A stretch of DNA of 64,000 bases from contig JBFWPN010000001.1 in the NCBI GenBank assembly GCA_050249955.1, positions 434,001 to 498,000 on the forward strand. Reading direction: 5' to 3'. Position numbers and translations under genes: made by a program. This document shows, piece by piece, positions 1 through 8,356 of this stretch. A model generated the notes under the pieces. That model ran no database searches. It was not told where the DNA came from and saw only the letters and a program-made list of their open reading frames with translations. Position 1 is the stretch's first letter. Each line of letters begins with the position of its first letter. The stretch is from CAVVIG01 sp050249955 (GTDB taxonomy: Bacteria > Acidobacteriota > Vicinamibacteria > Vicinamibacterales > CAVVIG01).

Positions 1-780
1 CACGCCCATCACGCCCTCGATCCGTCGTGGGCCGATGCCGAGCCCGGTGCAGACGCCGCCGATGGACGCGTTGGACGAGGTGACGTAGGGATACGTACCG
101 TGGTCGATGTCGAGGAGCGTGCCCTGTGCGCCTTCGAAGAGCACGGCGCGTCCGGCGGCGAACGCCTCGCTGAGCTGCAGCGACACGTCGCGGACCATGG
201 GCGTCAGGCGCTTGCCAATCTCCACCACCTGGGCCAGCACGGTCTCCCATTCCATCGTCGTGTCGTGCACGAGGCGGTTGCGGGCGCTCACGTTGTCGCG
301 GATGCTCTGCTCGAGGCCGACGGGGTCGGCGAGGTCGCCCACGCGAATGCCGCGCCGCGCGATCTTGTCCTCGTAGGCCGGACCGATGCCGCGGGAGGTG
401 GTGCCGATTTTCCGCTCGCCCCGTCGCGCCTCCGACAGCAGGTCGAGGTCGCGGTGATACGGCAGGATGAGGTGGGCCTTGTCGCTGACGAAGAGGCGCC
501 CGGTCACGTCGATGCCGTTCTTCGCCAGCTCGTCGACCTCGGCAAACAGCGCCTGCGGATCCACCACCACGCCGTTGCCAATCAGGCACACGACGCCGGA
601 GTGGAGGATGCCGGACGGAATCAGACGAAGGACGAACTTCGTGCCGTTGACGTAAACGGTGTGGCCGGCGTTGTGGCCGCCCTGGTACCGCGCGACGATA
701 TCGAATCGGGGCGTGAGCAGGTCGACAATCTTTCCCTTGCCCTCGTCACCCCACTGCGCCCCAAGCACTGCAAGATTCAT
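1..780 (-). CDS. purA: Adenylosuccinate synthetase, C-terminus cut by window edge
   Basis: Catalyses the first committed step from IMP to AMP: IMP + aspartate + GTP give adenylosuccinate, in the cytoplasm. The first 260 residues are present; the frame runs off base 1 with no stop. The start at 780 gives MNLAVLGAQWGDEGKGK, which is the GTP-binding P-loop of PurA (GDEGKGK). The conserved QGGHNAGHT segment and the GTTSRGIGPAYEDK segment follow, so identification is secure. The Shine-Dalgarno is weak (TAGGCC). The gene is divergent from the ATPase at 965, with 184 bases between them. Confidence 0.97.
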   Translation of the reverse strand, partial: MNLAVLGAQWGDEGKGKIVDLLTPRFDIVARYQGGHNAGHTVYVNGTKFVLRLIPSGILHSGVVCLIGNGVVVDPQALFAEVDELAKNGIDVTGRLFVSDKAHLILPYHRDLDLLSEARRGERKIGTTSRGIGPAYEDKIARRGIRVGDLADPVGLEQSIRDNVSARNRLVHDTTMEWETVLAQVVEIGKRLTPMVRDVSLQLSEAFAAGRAVLFEGAQGTLLDIDHGTYPYVTSSNASIGGVCTGLGIGPRRIEGVMGV

Positions 781-906
781 AGACAGGCCTACGATTCTAC
801 CCTCAATCCACCCGCCCGCCGACGACGCGTCGCCGCACCGTTCGCGGCATGGCTGCCGCGGCTGCGCCTGTTCGTCCGTCAAGGGAAAAGCGTTTCGGCT
901 TTTCGA

Positions 907-935
907 TTGACAACATCGTTCCCGCTTTCTAAGGT
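907..935 (+). promoter_or_regulatory. Candidate sigma-70 promoter of the ATPase gene
   Basis: A perfect -35 TTGACA (907-912), a 17-base spacer and TAAGGT (930-935) lie about 30 bases before the ATG at 965. The -10 box matches only at its three most important positions. The spacing fits a short, nearly leaderless transcript, which agrees with the absence of a clear Shine-Dalgarno. Confidence 0.45.
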
Positions 936-964
936 TCTAGTCTTTCGACACACACAGCACGCGC

Positions 965-2113
965 ATGTTGACTCCCCGCACCACGCTCACGCGCCGCATC
1001 ACGGCCGCCCTCGACGCCACGCCCTCCCGCATCCCGGTACTTCTCGGTGGGTGCGGCTCCGGCCGCACGACGCTGCTGCACCAGGTGCGCGACCGCGTGG
1101 GTCGGTCGCAGGCGCAGTACATCGACGTCGAGCGTACCGCGACCACACCCGAGCGTTTCTTCCGGGCCGTGGCCGCAGCGTCGCCGTTCGCGGTGCCGTC
1201 CTGCCAGGCGGGTGCACGGGGCGCCTTCGATGCGGTGATGGCGTTCCTGACGCGCACGCGGGCATCGGGTAATGAACCGATCACGTTCCTGCTGGACGAG
1301 TTTCTCGAGTTGCGCACCTTCGAGAGCTTCCCGGGCCTGCGGCGCGTGCTGTTCGATTTCGCCGACGGGCTCGTCGAGAGCGGCAACCGCTTCGTGCTGA
1401 GCAGCCGTTACAGCGCGCGGGCCCTGAAGCTGCTGCGCGATCGGCCGGCGCGGTTCGAGGTCATCCACGTGCCCTCACTCACGGTCGAGGACACGCTCGA
1501 CATGCTGGACCTCGGAGGCGCGGCGGTCTCCGACGCCGAGTTCACGGCGCGCACCGTCCATGCCCTCGCCGATGGGCGTCCGGCCTATGTCCAGGCGCTG
1601 TCTGGCGAACTCCAGCGGATGCGCGACAACGGCACGCCGGGCGGGGACGACGCGGTCAGCGCGCTGGCGGCGCAGATGGCGGCGGACGGCCGCCTCGCGC
1701 ACCTGTGCAACTTCTGCTACGAACTGCGGCTCCACCGCGCGCGTGGCTATGGGGCACTCAAGGCGATCCTCGAAATCCTTGCCGACGAGGAAGGGCTCAC
1801 GCTCACGGAGATTTCGCAGCGACTGCAGCGGACGCCCGGCTCGACGAAGGACTACCTGTCGTGGCTGGAGGATGTCGACCTGGTCGTGTCGCGCCAGAAG
1901 CGCTACAGCTTCACGGACCCGGTCCTGCGCGTGTGGGTGCGGCTGCACTGCCGACCCGTGCCGCCGACGGACGACGAACTGGCCCGCGAGGTGCACCGGT
2001 ATGCGCTGCCGCGGCTGCCGCAGCCGTCGGAACCGGCCATGGCCATGGCCGCGACGGGTGCCGGGAGCGCTGACGACGAGCGGAAGCCCTGGGGCATCAT
2101 CGAGATCGACTGA
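965..2113 (+). CDS. AAA-type ATPase with winged-helix C-terminus
   Basis: A 382-residue single-protein NTPase resembling the archaeal-type ATPase_2 group. The N-terminal P-loop reads GGCGSGRTTLL (about residues 28-38), with Arg where Walker A normally has Lys. Walker B is FLLDE (about 111-115). After the ATPase core comes a winged-helix-like segment (about 275-330; LTEISQRL, DYLSWLEDVDLV, KRYSFTDPVLRVW) of the kind that follows the ATPase in this group and may bind DNA. No transmembrane segment or signal peptide is visible. It is convergent with rnc, 27 bases apart. The cellular role is unknown. The Arg substitution could reduce or change nucleotide handling, but the rest of the fold looks kept. 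Confidence 0.8.
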   Translation: MLTPRTTLTRRITAALDATPSRIPVLLGGCGSGRTTLLHQVRDRVGRSQAQYIDVERTATTPERFFRAVAAASPFAVPSCQAGARGAFDAVMAFLTRTRASGNEPITFLLDEFLELRTFESFPGLRRVLFDFADGLVESGNRFVLSSRYSARALKLLRDRPARFEVIHVPSLTVEDTLDMLDLGGAAVSDAEFTARTVHALADGRPAYVQALSGELQRMRDNGTPGGDDAVSALAAQMAADGRLAHLCNFCYELRLHRARGYGALKAILEILADEEGLTLTEISQRLQRTPGSTKDYLSWLEDVDLVVSRQKRYSFTDPVLRVWVRLHCRPVPPTDDELAREVHRYALPRLPQPSEPAMAMAATGAGSADDERKPWGIIEID

Positions 2114-2140
2114 CGGGTCGACCACGAGCGTCCGACGCGC

Positions 2141-3091
2141 CTAGTCGACCGGCCCCCGCAGCGCCTCCAGGGCGAGCCGGGCGGCTTCCTGCTCCGCCTC
2201 CTTCTTGCTCGGGCCGATCGCCTCGGCCAGCCGCTCTCCACCGACGACCACCGCCACCTGGAACTGCTTCCGGTGATCGGGCCCCATGGTCCCCGTCAGC
2301 CGATATTCGGGGAGCGGACGATCGGTGGCCTGGAGGTGCTCCTGCAGGGCCGACTTGAAGTCCTGCTGGCCAGCCAGGCCCCCGTCCTTGGCGTCAGCCA
2401 CGAGGGGCGCGAACTCGCGCATCACGAAGGCGCGCGCCTGTTCGATGCCGCCATCGAGGTAGATGGCGGCAATGAGGGCCTCGTAGCCATCGGCCAGCAG
2501 CGCCTGCTTGCGGCGTCCGCCTGTCTTCTCCTCGCCACGACCGAGCAGCAGGTGCTCGCCGAGCGACAGCCGCTCGGCCTGCCTGGCCAGCGTGGTGGCG
2601 GAGACCAGCGTCGCCTTCAGCTTGGACTTCAGCCCCTCGGTCGACTCCGGGAACTCGTGGAAGAGCAGGTCGGCCACCACGAACCCGAGGACCGCATCGC
2701 CCAGGAACTCGAGCGACTCGTTGTGCGCCACGCCACCACTCACGTCCTCGTTCGCGCGCGAGGTGTGCGTCATCGCGTGCTCGAGCAGCCCGCGGTCCCG
2801 GAACCGGTAGTCGATGGCACGCTGCAGGCCCTCGAACTCGTCGCGCAGGCGGACCACGTGGCCGGTCTGGAGTTCCGTACGGTGCGTCTCGATGATGCGC
2901 CTCGCCTCCTCGGCCTCGTCCGGATGCACGGCGATCCGGACCTCGGCCAGGTCGCCGGCGGCCAGCGGGAACAGCGTGCGGGAGGTGGCCGAGGCCACCA
3001 TCGGCATCACGCCGTTGGACTCGAGCAGCGCCCGCACCACGTCGGCCTCCACCGGTGAGCGCGTGCTGAAGATGGTGACGAACTCGCTCAC
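2141..3091 (-). CDS. rnc: Ribonuclease III with N-terminal DUF2007 domain
   Basis: Endonuclease that cuts double-stranded RNA in rRNA and mRNA processing. Of 316 residues, about 85-316 are a complete RNase III: the signature NESLEFLGDAVL is at 124-135 with E128 and D132, DGYEALIAAIYLDGG supplies later catalytic residues, and a double-stranded RNA-binding domain fills about 240-312. Residues 1-75 (FVTIFSTRSPVEADVVRALL, then EVRIAVHPDEAEEARRI) match the DUF2007 'putative signal-transducing' domain, making the protein about 85 residues longer than usual. The start overlaps the upstream phosphatase gene by 4 bases (TGA within ATGA), so the two are translationally coupled. Confidence 0.93.
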   Translation of the reverse strand: MSEFVTIFSTRSPVEADVVRALLESNGVMPMVASATSRTLFPLAAGDLAEVRIAVHPDEAEEARRIIETHRTELQTGHVVRLRDEFEGLQRAIDYRFRDRGLLEHAMTHTSRANEDVSGGVAHNESLEFLGDAVLGFVVADLLFHEFPESTEGLKSKLKATLVSATTLARQAERLSLGEHLLLGRGEEKTGGRRKQALLADGYEALIAAIYLDGGIEQARAFVMREFAPLVADAKDGGLAGQQDFKSALQEHLQATDRPLPEYRLTGTMGPDHRKQFQVAVVVGGERLAEAIGPSKKEAEQEAARLALEALRGPVD

Positions 3092-5226
3092 GTCCGGGCC
3101 AGCTCGGCTTCCGCGCCCGCGACGGCGGCACCGGCATCGACGTCGTCGATACGGAGCAGGATCATGGTCATGTCGTCGTGCTGCGGCGCGTCGCCGACGA
3201 ACGCGGCGATCTCTCGCAGGATCCGCTCGCGCAGCTCGTCGGACGGCAGGTGCGCATGCTCCTCGACAATGCGGCCGAGGCGGTCCTCGCCAAAGCAGTC
3301 GTCCGCGGCGTTCATCGCCTCGCTGATGCCGTCGGTGTACAGCACGAAGATGTCGCCGCCGGCGATCGGGATGGTCTCCTCCTGAAGCAGGCGGTTGAAG
3401 ATGGTCCCGTCATCCAGGTTGAGCCCCAGCACCATGCCGTCGGGTGCCAGCAGGCGGAGCCCGCGTGCGGTGGACTTCGGCCCAGGGCAGCAGAGCAGCG
3501 GGGTGTGCCCGGCCCGCGCGTAGGTCAGCGTCCGCGCGCGGGTGTCGATGATCGCGTAGATCATCGTGATGAAGCTGCGCGAGTTCAGGTGCTCGGCGAT
3601 GATCCGGTTCGCGGTGCAGAGCAGGTCGCGCGGTGACGTGTGGTTGCGGCTGAGCGAGAGCATCAGCCCCTTCATCTCCGCCATGTACAACGCGGCGGAG
3701 GTGCCCTTGCCCGAGACGTCGGCAATGAGGATGCCGACACGGTGGTCGTCGAGCGGCAGGATGTCGAAGTAGTCGCCGCCCACTTCACGGGCCGGCACGC
3801 AGACGCTGGTCACCGAGATGCCCGGGAAGCCGAGTGGTCCCTGCGGGAGCAGCGACATCTGGATCTCGTGCGCAATCCGCAGTTCCTCCTCGAGCCGCTT
3901 CTTCTCGCGCTCGACCCGGAGGAGGTCCTCGATGCTCGAGGTCATCGAGTTGAACGACTGCGCCAGCTCACCGAGCTGGTCCTTCGCCCGGATGGCGATC
4001 TTGTGGCGGAAGTCGCCTGCGCGGACCCGCTCGGTGCCGGCAAAGAGCTCGTGCACGGACCCGGTAATCGATCGGGCCAGCGCGAGCCCGACCACCAGCG
4101 CGATCACCTCGATGATGAAGAAGAGCACGCCGATCGCAAAGAGGATCACCAGCAGGCCCTGGCCGATCAGCCCCTGCGACGCGTTCATGCGGGCGTACAT
4201 CTGCGCGATGCTCAGCTGCATCGACGCCATGATGGTCCCACTGCGGGTCTCGCCCGTGGCCCAGTCGACCACCTCGGGGAAGGTGGCCGATATGGCCGGC
4301 AGCGCCGTCATCGACGCGTCGGGCTCGACGCTGTCCACCGGGCGACGGGACCGGAGTACCGGTGCCCGCTCCCCCATGGTCCGCACGGTGGTGAGTTCGA
4401 CACCCGTCTCCGTACGGAGCTCCTCGCGGACCGGGTCGTTGACGAGCAGGTCGACGATCACGGCGTAGGTCGGCGCCGGGCTGTCTGGCATCACGATCGC
4501 CCGCGCGATCAGCTCGACGTCACGCGCCGGCTGGCCGTTGACACTGAGGGCGGTCGACGCGGCCGGACGATCGAGGTTGGCGTAGGCGAGCAGGCCCTGG
4601 AAGCCCGAGCAGGTCACCCAGGTGGGAAGCTGCCTCGGGGGATCGACATGTGCCCACGGGCCGGCCATCACCGGGGGGCGCGGCTCGGCCACCGGCACCA
4701 CCGGGACATCGGTGTTCTCGCACGGCCGCTCCATCGGCACGACGGCAATGGAGGCCCCTGGAAAGTCGCGCGCGATGGCCGCCTGGCGCCGGTTCGCAAT
4801 CGATACGACGCCCCGTCCTCCGGCGCGCTGGATCTCGACCGCGGTGGTCGAGGCCACGGCCCGTGCCTGCGTCGCCAGGGTCTGGAACCGGGTCTGCAGC
4901 AGGTACGAGCTGAAGTTCGAGAACAGCAGCAGGCCACCGAGGAGGAAGAAGGCGACGATCAGGATCGCGGGCACGACCCCGATGAAGATGTACGAGATGA
5001 TCAGCTTGCGCCGCACCCGCCACAGCAGGCGGCGCTGCGCGAGGGCGATGCCCTGCGCGACGAAATACGCCCCGCCGCCGACCAGCGCCACCGAGGCCAG
5101 AGTGTCGAGCAGGCGCACGGCTCCCGGCAGCTCGACGGCGAGCGACAGCAGGAAGATCAGGAGCTTGATGGCGGCGCCGACAACGATCGCCCGCCCTGGC
5201 AGCGTGCGGAGCAGCGCGTGCTTCAT
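3088..5226 (-). CDS. Membrane-bound SpoIIE-type PP2C phosphatase with HAMP
   Basis: A 712-residue membrane Ser/Thr phosphatase of the SpoIIE/RsbU class, which usually dephosphorylates anti-sigma antagonists. Hydrophobic segments lie near residues 13-31, 40-60 and 74-103, followed by an extracytoplasmic stretch of about 250 residues. Another membrane segment lies near 357-385, then a HAMP (about 385-445) and a short coiled coil. The catalytic domain runs about 470-695, with metal-binding motifs VGGDYFDI (near 482), IADVSGKG and LYTDGISEA (near 626). It is first in an operon with rnc (4-base overlap) and divergent from the PLP enzyme, 46 bases apart. No RsbW/RsbV partner lies in the window, so the target is unknown. 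Confidence 0.92.
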   Translation of the reverse strand: MKHALLRTLPGRAIVVGAAIKLLIFLLSLAVELPGAVRLLDTLASVALVGGGAYFVAQGIALAQRRLLWRVRRKLIISYIFIGVVPAILIVAFFLLGGLLLFSNFSSYLLQTRFQTLATQARAVASTTAVEIQRAGGRGVVSIANRRQAAIARDFPGASIAVVPMERPCENTDVPVVPVAEPRPPVMAGPWAHVDPPRQLPTWVTCSGFQGLLAYANLDRPAASTALSVNGQPARDVELIARAIVMPDSPAPTYAVIVDLLVNDPVREELRTETGVELTTVRTMGERAPVLRSRRPVDSVEPDASMTALPAISATFPEVVDWATGETRSGTIMASMQLSIAQMYARMNASQGLIGQGLLVILFAIGVLFFIIEVIALVVGLALARSITGSVHELFAGTERVRAGDFRHKIAIRAKDQLGELAQSFNSMTSSIEDLLRVEREKKRLEEELRIAHEIQMSLLPQGPLGFPGISVTSVCVPAREVGGDYFDILPLDDHRVGILIADVSGKGTSAALYMAEMKGLMLSLSRNHTSPRDLLCTANRIIAEHLNSRSFITMIYAIIDTRARTLTYARAGHTPLLCCPGPKSTARGLRLLAPDGMVLGLNLDDGTIFNRLLQEETIPIAGGDIFVLYTDGISEAMNAADDCFGEDRLGRIVEEHAHLPSDELRERILREIAAFVGDAPQHDDMTMILLRIDDVDAGAAVAGAEAELART

Positions 5227-5256
5227 GGGAACGTGGACGTGGCGCTATTTAACCAT

Positions 5257-5264
5257 GTAAGGTG
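5257..5264 (+). promoter_or_regulatory. Ribosome binding site deciding the GTG start at 5273
   Basis: The run TAAGGTGG lies 8 bases before the GTG at 5273-5275 and is the best Shine-Dalgarno match upstream. No in-frame ATG precedes the conserved N-terminus, so the gene starts with GTG. Confidence 0.6.
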
Positions 5265-5272
5265 GTGCGGTC

Positions 5273-6430
5273 GTGAAACTCCCGGACAACGCCAGATTTT
5301 CCACCGTGTGCCTGCACGCGGGTCAGGAGCCTGACCCGTCCACGGGCGCGATCATCACGCCGATCTTCCAGACCTCCACCTACGTGCAGGAGGAGCTCGG
5401 CCGCCACAAGGGCTACGAGTACGCCCGCACCCAGAACCCCACGCGTGGCGCGCTCGAGGGCAACCTGGCCGCGATCGAGGGGGGGAAGGCGGCGTTCGCC
5501 TTCGCATCCGGCATGGCGGCCATCTCGGCCATTGCCACGATGCTGAAGAGTGGCGACCACGTGATCGTGTCCGACAACGTCTACGGTGGCACGTACCGGC
5601 TCTTCGACAAGGTGCTCCGGCGCTACGACCTGTCGTTCACCTACGTCGACACGGGCGACCTCGAGGCCACGGCGCGTGCGTTCACGCCAGCCACCCGGAT
5701 GCTGTTCGTCGAGACGCCCAGCAACCCGATCATGCGGATCACGGACCTGGCGGCCGCCGCGGCGCTGGCGCACCAGCACGACGCCCGCCTGGTCGTCGAC
5801 AACACCTTCGCCAGCCCGGTCCTCCAGCGACCGATGGCCGTCGGCGCCGACCTCGTGACGCACAGCACGACGAAGTACCTCAACGGCCACAGCGACAGCG
5901 TGGGCGGCGTGGTGGTGGCTGCCAGGGACGAGGACGTCGAGTGGCTGCGCTTCGTGCAGAACGCGGCGGGTGCCATCCTGAGCCCGTTCGACTCGTGGCT
6001 GGTCCTCCGCGGCACGAAGACCCTGCCGCTGCGCATGGCCAGGCACTGCGAGACCGGCATGGCGCTCGCGTGCTTCCTCGAGGGACACCCGAAGGTGAGG
6101 AAGGTCTATTACCCCGGCCTCGCGTCGCACCCGCAGCGCGACCTGGCTGCGCGCCAGATGTCGGGCTTCGGGGGCATGCTGTCGTTCGACCTCGGGTCGA
6201 GGGAGGCAGCGGCCTCGCTGCTCAAGCGCGTGAGGCTGCTCGCCCTGGCCGAAAGCCTGGGCGGGGTGGAATCGCTGATCTCGCACCCCGCCACCATGAC
6301 CCACGCGTCGGTGCCGCCCGAGCACCGGCAGGCGCTCGGCATCACGGACGGGCTGGTGCGCATCTCGGCAGGGCTCGAGGACGTCGACGACCTGCTCGAC
6401 GACCTGACCCAGGCGCTCGACACGATCTGA
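5273..6430 (+). CDS. PLP-dependent trans-sulfuration enzyme (cystathionine gamma-synthase/lyase family)
   Basis: A 385-residue Cys/Met-metabolism PLP enzyme, acting in the cytoplasm on homoserine-derived or cystathionine substrates. The N-terminus (STVCLHAGQEPDPSTGAI) and the EYARTQNPTR segment that binds PLP phosphate are typical. The Schiff-base lysine is K201 in HSTTKYLNGHSD. The SNP motif (ETPSNPIMRI) is also present, and the length is normal for MetB/MetC/methionine gamma-lyase. Sequence alone does not separate synthase from lyase. The start is GTG with a good ribosome site. It stands alone, convergent with the DedA gene. Confidence 0.93.
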   Translation: MKLPDNARFSTVCLHAGQEPDPSTGAIITPIFQTSTYVQEELGRHKGYEYARTQNPTRGALEGNLAAIEGGKAAFAFASGMAAISAIATMLKSGDHVIVSDNVYGGTYRLFDKVLRRYDLSFTYVDTGDLEATARAFTPATRMLFVETPSNPIMRITDLAAAAALAHQHDARLVVDNTFASPVLQRPMAVGADLVTHSTTKYLNGHSDSVGGVVVAARDEDVEWLRFVQNAAGAILSPFDSWLVLRGTKTLPLRMARHCETGMALACFLEGHPKVRKVYYPGLASHPQRDLAARQMSGFGGMLSFDLGSREAAASLLKRVRLLALAESLGGVESLISHPATMTHASVPPEHRQALGITDGLVRISAGLEDVDDLLDDLTQALDTI

Positions 6431-6433
6431 TTC

Positions 6434-6450
6434 GCCGCGCACGGCGCGGC
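6434..6450. terminator. Short GC hairpin between convergent genes
   Basis: GCCGCGC, a 3-base loop and GCGCGGC form a 7-bp stem just after the PLP enzyme stop and before the DedA stop. There is no T-run, so it may be only a weak bidirectional terminator. Confidence 0.3.
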
Positions 6451-6458
6451 GCGCGCCC

Positions 6459-7130
6459 CTACCGCCCGGCGTCCGCGCGGGCGGCCTGCGTTGCCTTCCG
6501 GTGCTTCAGGAACTCGAAGACCGCCGGCAGCACCGAGACGACGACGATGCCGATGGTGACGAGCGAGAAGTTGTTCTTCACCACCGGCACGTTGCCGAAG
6601 AGGACGCCTGCCCCGAGGCAGATGCCCACCCAGCCCACTGCCCCGATGAAATTGTAGAAGCCGAACGACGAAGGGGTCATCTGCGCGGCGCCCGCAACGA
6701 AGGGCACGAAGGTCCGGACGATCGGGACGAACCGCCCCAGGATCACGGCCTTGCCCCCGTACTGTTCGAAGAAGGCATGCCCGCGCGCCAGGTACTCCCG
6801 GTTCAGGAGGTTGTGCCAGAACCCGGCGTGGTCGGTTGCCGAGAAGACCCGGGGCCCCACGAACCGCCCGACGGCGTAGTTCACCGCGTTCCCGGAGAAG
6901 GCCGCGAACGCCAGCAGCCCGAAGCAGATCCAGGCGCTCATCGAACCCCTGGCACAGATGGCGCCTGCCGCGAACAGCAGGGAGTCGCCCGGCAGGAACG
7001 GTGTCACGACGAAGCCGGTCTCGGCAAAGACGATCACGAAGAGCAGGGCGTAGATCCAGAGACCATAGGCCGCGACGAACTCGTTCAGGTGGGCGTCACT
7101 GTGCAGGATGAAGTCGATGACGTTCGGCAT
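6459..7130 (-). CDS. DedA family membrane protein
   Basis: A 223-residue inner-membrane protein of the DedA/SNARE-associated family, linked in other bacteria to undecaprenyl-phosphate or phospholipid flipping. Family motifs are present: ETGFVVTPFLPGDSLLF near the first membrane segment and GRFVPIVRTFVPFVAGAA in the second half. Four to five hydrophobic segments and a basic tail (KHRKATQAARADAGR) follow. The reading frame extends 49 codons further upstream over cutA, but that stretch has no membrane character. The ATG at 7130 gives the conserved start MPNVIDFILHSDAHL. The gene follows cutA by 7 bases, so the two are probably co-transcribed. Confidence 0.93.
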   Translation of the reverse strand: MPNVIDFILHSDAHLNEFVAAYGLWIYALLFVIVFAETGFVVTPFLPGDSLLFAAGAICARGSMSAWICFGLLAFAAFSGNAVNYAVGRFVGPRVFSATDHAGFWHNLLNREYLARGHAFFEQYGGKAVILGRFVPIVRTFVPFVAGAAQMTPSSFGFYNFIGAVGWVGICLGAGVLFGNVPVVKNNFSLVTIGIVVVSVLPAVFEFLKHRKATQAARADAGR

Positions 7131-7137
7131 GAATTCT

Positions 7138-7476
7138 TTATTCTGGCACAGGGGCGGCGACGCCGGCCCCGGCGGCCACCCACGCGAGGTAGGCCGGGTC
7201 TCCCCGATCGACGGCGACGACGAGGAACTCGGGCAGCTCGTAGGGGTGGCATTCCCGCACGACCTCGCGGACCGCATCGACCCGCGATTGATCGGTCTTG
7301 ATCACCAGTTGGCACTCGACATCCCGCTGGACGGCCCCCTTCCAGCGATAGAGGGACGTCATGGGCGGCAGGACATTCACGCAGGCCGCGAGGGTCCGGT
7401 CGATCAGGGCACGACCCAACTGTTCCCCGACCTCGGCCGACGGCACCGTCGTGAGCACGATGACAGGCTCGGACAT
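7138..7476 (-). CDS. cutA: Divalent-cation tolerance protein CutA
   Basis: A 112-residue small trimeric cytoplasmic protein named for copper tolerance in E. coli; its true job is unsettled. Full-length family features are present: VLTTVPS near the start, AACVNVLPPMTSLYRWKG in the middle, and HPYELPEFLVVAVDRGDPAYLAW at the end. It is the first gene of the cutA-DedA pair and divergent from the FtsB-like gene. Confidence 0.95.
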   Translation of the reverse strand: MSEPVIVLTTVPSAEVGEQLGRALIDRTLAACVNVLPPMTSLYRWKGAVQRDVECQLVIKTDQSRVDAVREVVRECHPYELPEFLVVAVDRGDPAYLAWVAAGAGVAAPVPE

Positions 7477-7547
7477 GGGCGAAAGCTCGTCGATTCAGGC
7501 GTTTCCGCGTTGTACGCGACTGTCAGTTGTTGTACTGTCTTTACCGC

Positions 7548-7904
7548 GTGGCTGCCAAGAACACACCGTCGACCCCCCTCAGGGGATCGCCAGGACGGCG
7601 AGCGTCGCGGGGCAAGCGGATTGCCCGGTGGGCTGTCGTGTTCTTCGCGCTGGCCACGATCGTGGATGCCGTGGTTGGCGAGCGGGGCCTGCTGGCCATG
7701 CTTCGGGCACGCGAGCAGTTCGAGGCGGGTACAGCGGCCCTCGTGCGGCAGAAAGCCACGAACGCCGCGCTGCTCGAGGAAGCCGACCGTCTGGCGAACG
7801 ATCCCGAGGCGATCGAGGAACTGGCGCGGGACCAGCTGGGGCTGATGCGGCCCGGCGAAAAGGTCTTCATCATCAAGGACCTCAAGCCGCCCGCCGCGCA
7901 CTGA
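7548..7904 (+). CDS. FtsB/DivIC-like septum formation initiator
   Basis: A 118-residue bitopic division protein of the FtsB/DivIC type. A basic N-terminal tail is followed by one membrane segment (WAVVFFALATIVDAVVG), a coiled coil (AREQFEAGTAALVRQKATNA) and the typical terminal helix with NDPEAIEELARDQLGLMRPGEKV, which is the DivIC signature. FtsB-like proteins bind FtsL and FtsQ at the septum. The start is uncertain: GTG at 7548 is chosen; an in-frame TTG at 7527 would add 7 residues, and neither has a strong Shine-Dalgarno. Confidence 0.82.
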   Translation: MAAKNTPSTPLRGSPGRRASRGKRIARWAVVFFALATIVDAVVGERGLLAMLRAREQFEAGTAALVRQKATNAALLEEADRLANDPEAIEELARDQLGLMRPGEKVFIIKDLKPPAAH

Positions 7905-7950
7905 CGCCCGCGCATCGGCAATGCACCGCACGCGGCACCCCGTTCGAAGC

Positions 7951-7988
7951 CAGAAGTCGGAGAAAGCGGTCGAGCCTCCGAACTTCTG
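7951..7988. terminator. Bidirectional hairpin between ftsB-like gene and glnB
   Basis: The arms CAGAAGTCGGAG (7951-7962) and CTCCGAACTTCTG (7976-7988) pair over 12 bp with one bulged A and a 13-base loop. It sits midway in the 122-base gap between two converging genes. No long T-run follows on either side. Confidence 0.45.
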
Positions 7989-8026
7989 CTCCGGTCGTCA
8001 CTGCTAGGTTCTAACCTCGGAACGCC

Positions 8027-8356
8027 CTACGCTTCGCGCTCTCCCGTGCGGATCTTGTAGCTCTCGAGAACGGGAATGACGAAGACGCGCCCGTCGCCGA
8101 TCTCGCCCGTGCGCGCCGACGCGATGATGGCCTTGATCGCGTCGTCGGCCATCGAGTCCGGCACGACCACCTCGATTTCCATCTTCGGCAGCAGGCTCAC
8201 GTTGTACTCCTGCCCGCGGTAGATCGCGGTGTGGCCCTTCTGCTTGCCATGGCCTCGCACCTCGGTCACCGTCATGCCGGAGATCTGGAGCTTCTCGAGC
8301 GCTGCCTTCACTTCATCCACCTTGTTGGGTCGAACGATTGCCTTGATGAGTTTCAT
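8027..8356 (-). CDS. glnB: Nitrogen regulatory protein P-II
   Basis: A 109-residue trimeric signal protein that binds ATP/ADP and 2-oxoglutarate and is uridylylated when nitrogen is short. The T-loop tyrosine is Y51 in YRGQEYNVSLLPK, Q39 sits in VRGHGKQKG, and the C-terminal signature TGEIGDGRVFVIPV is complete. GGAGGG lies 7 bases before the ATG, which overlaps the glnD stop by 4 bases (ATGA). The operon therefore makes the P-II target and its modifying enzyme together. GlnB and GlnK cannot be told apart by sequence; I use glnB because of glnD linkage. Confidence 0.95.
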   Translation of the reverse strand: MKLIKAIVRPNKVDEVKAALEKLQISGMTVTEVRGHGKQKGHTAIYRGQEYNVSLLPKMEIEVVVPDSMADDAIKAIIASARTGEIGDGRVFVIPVLESYKIRTGEREA

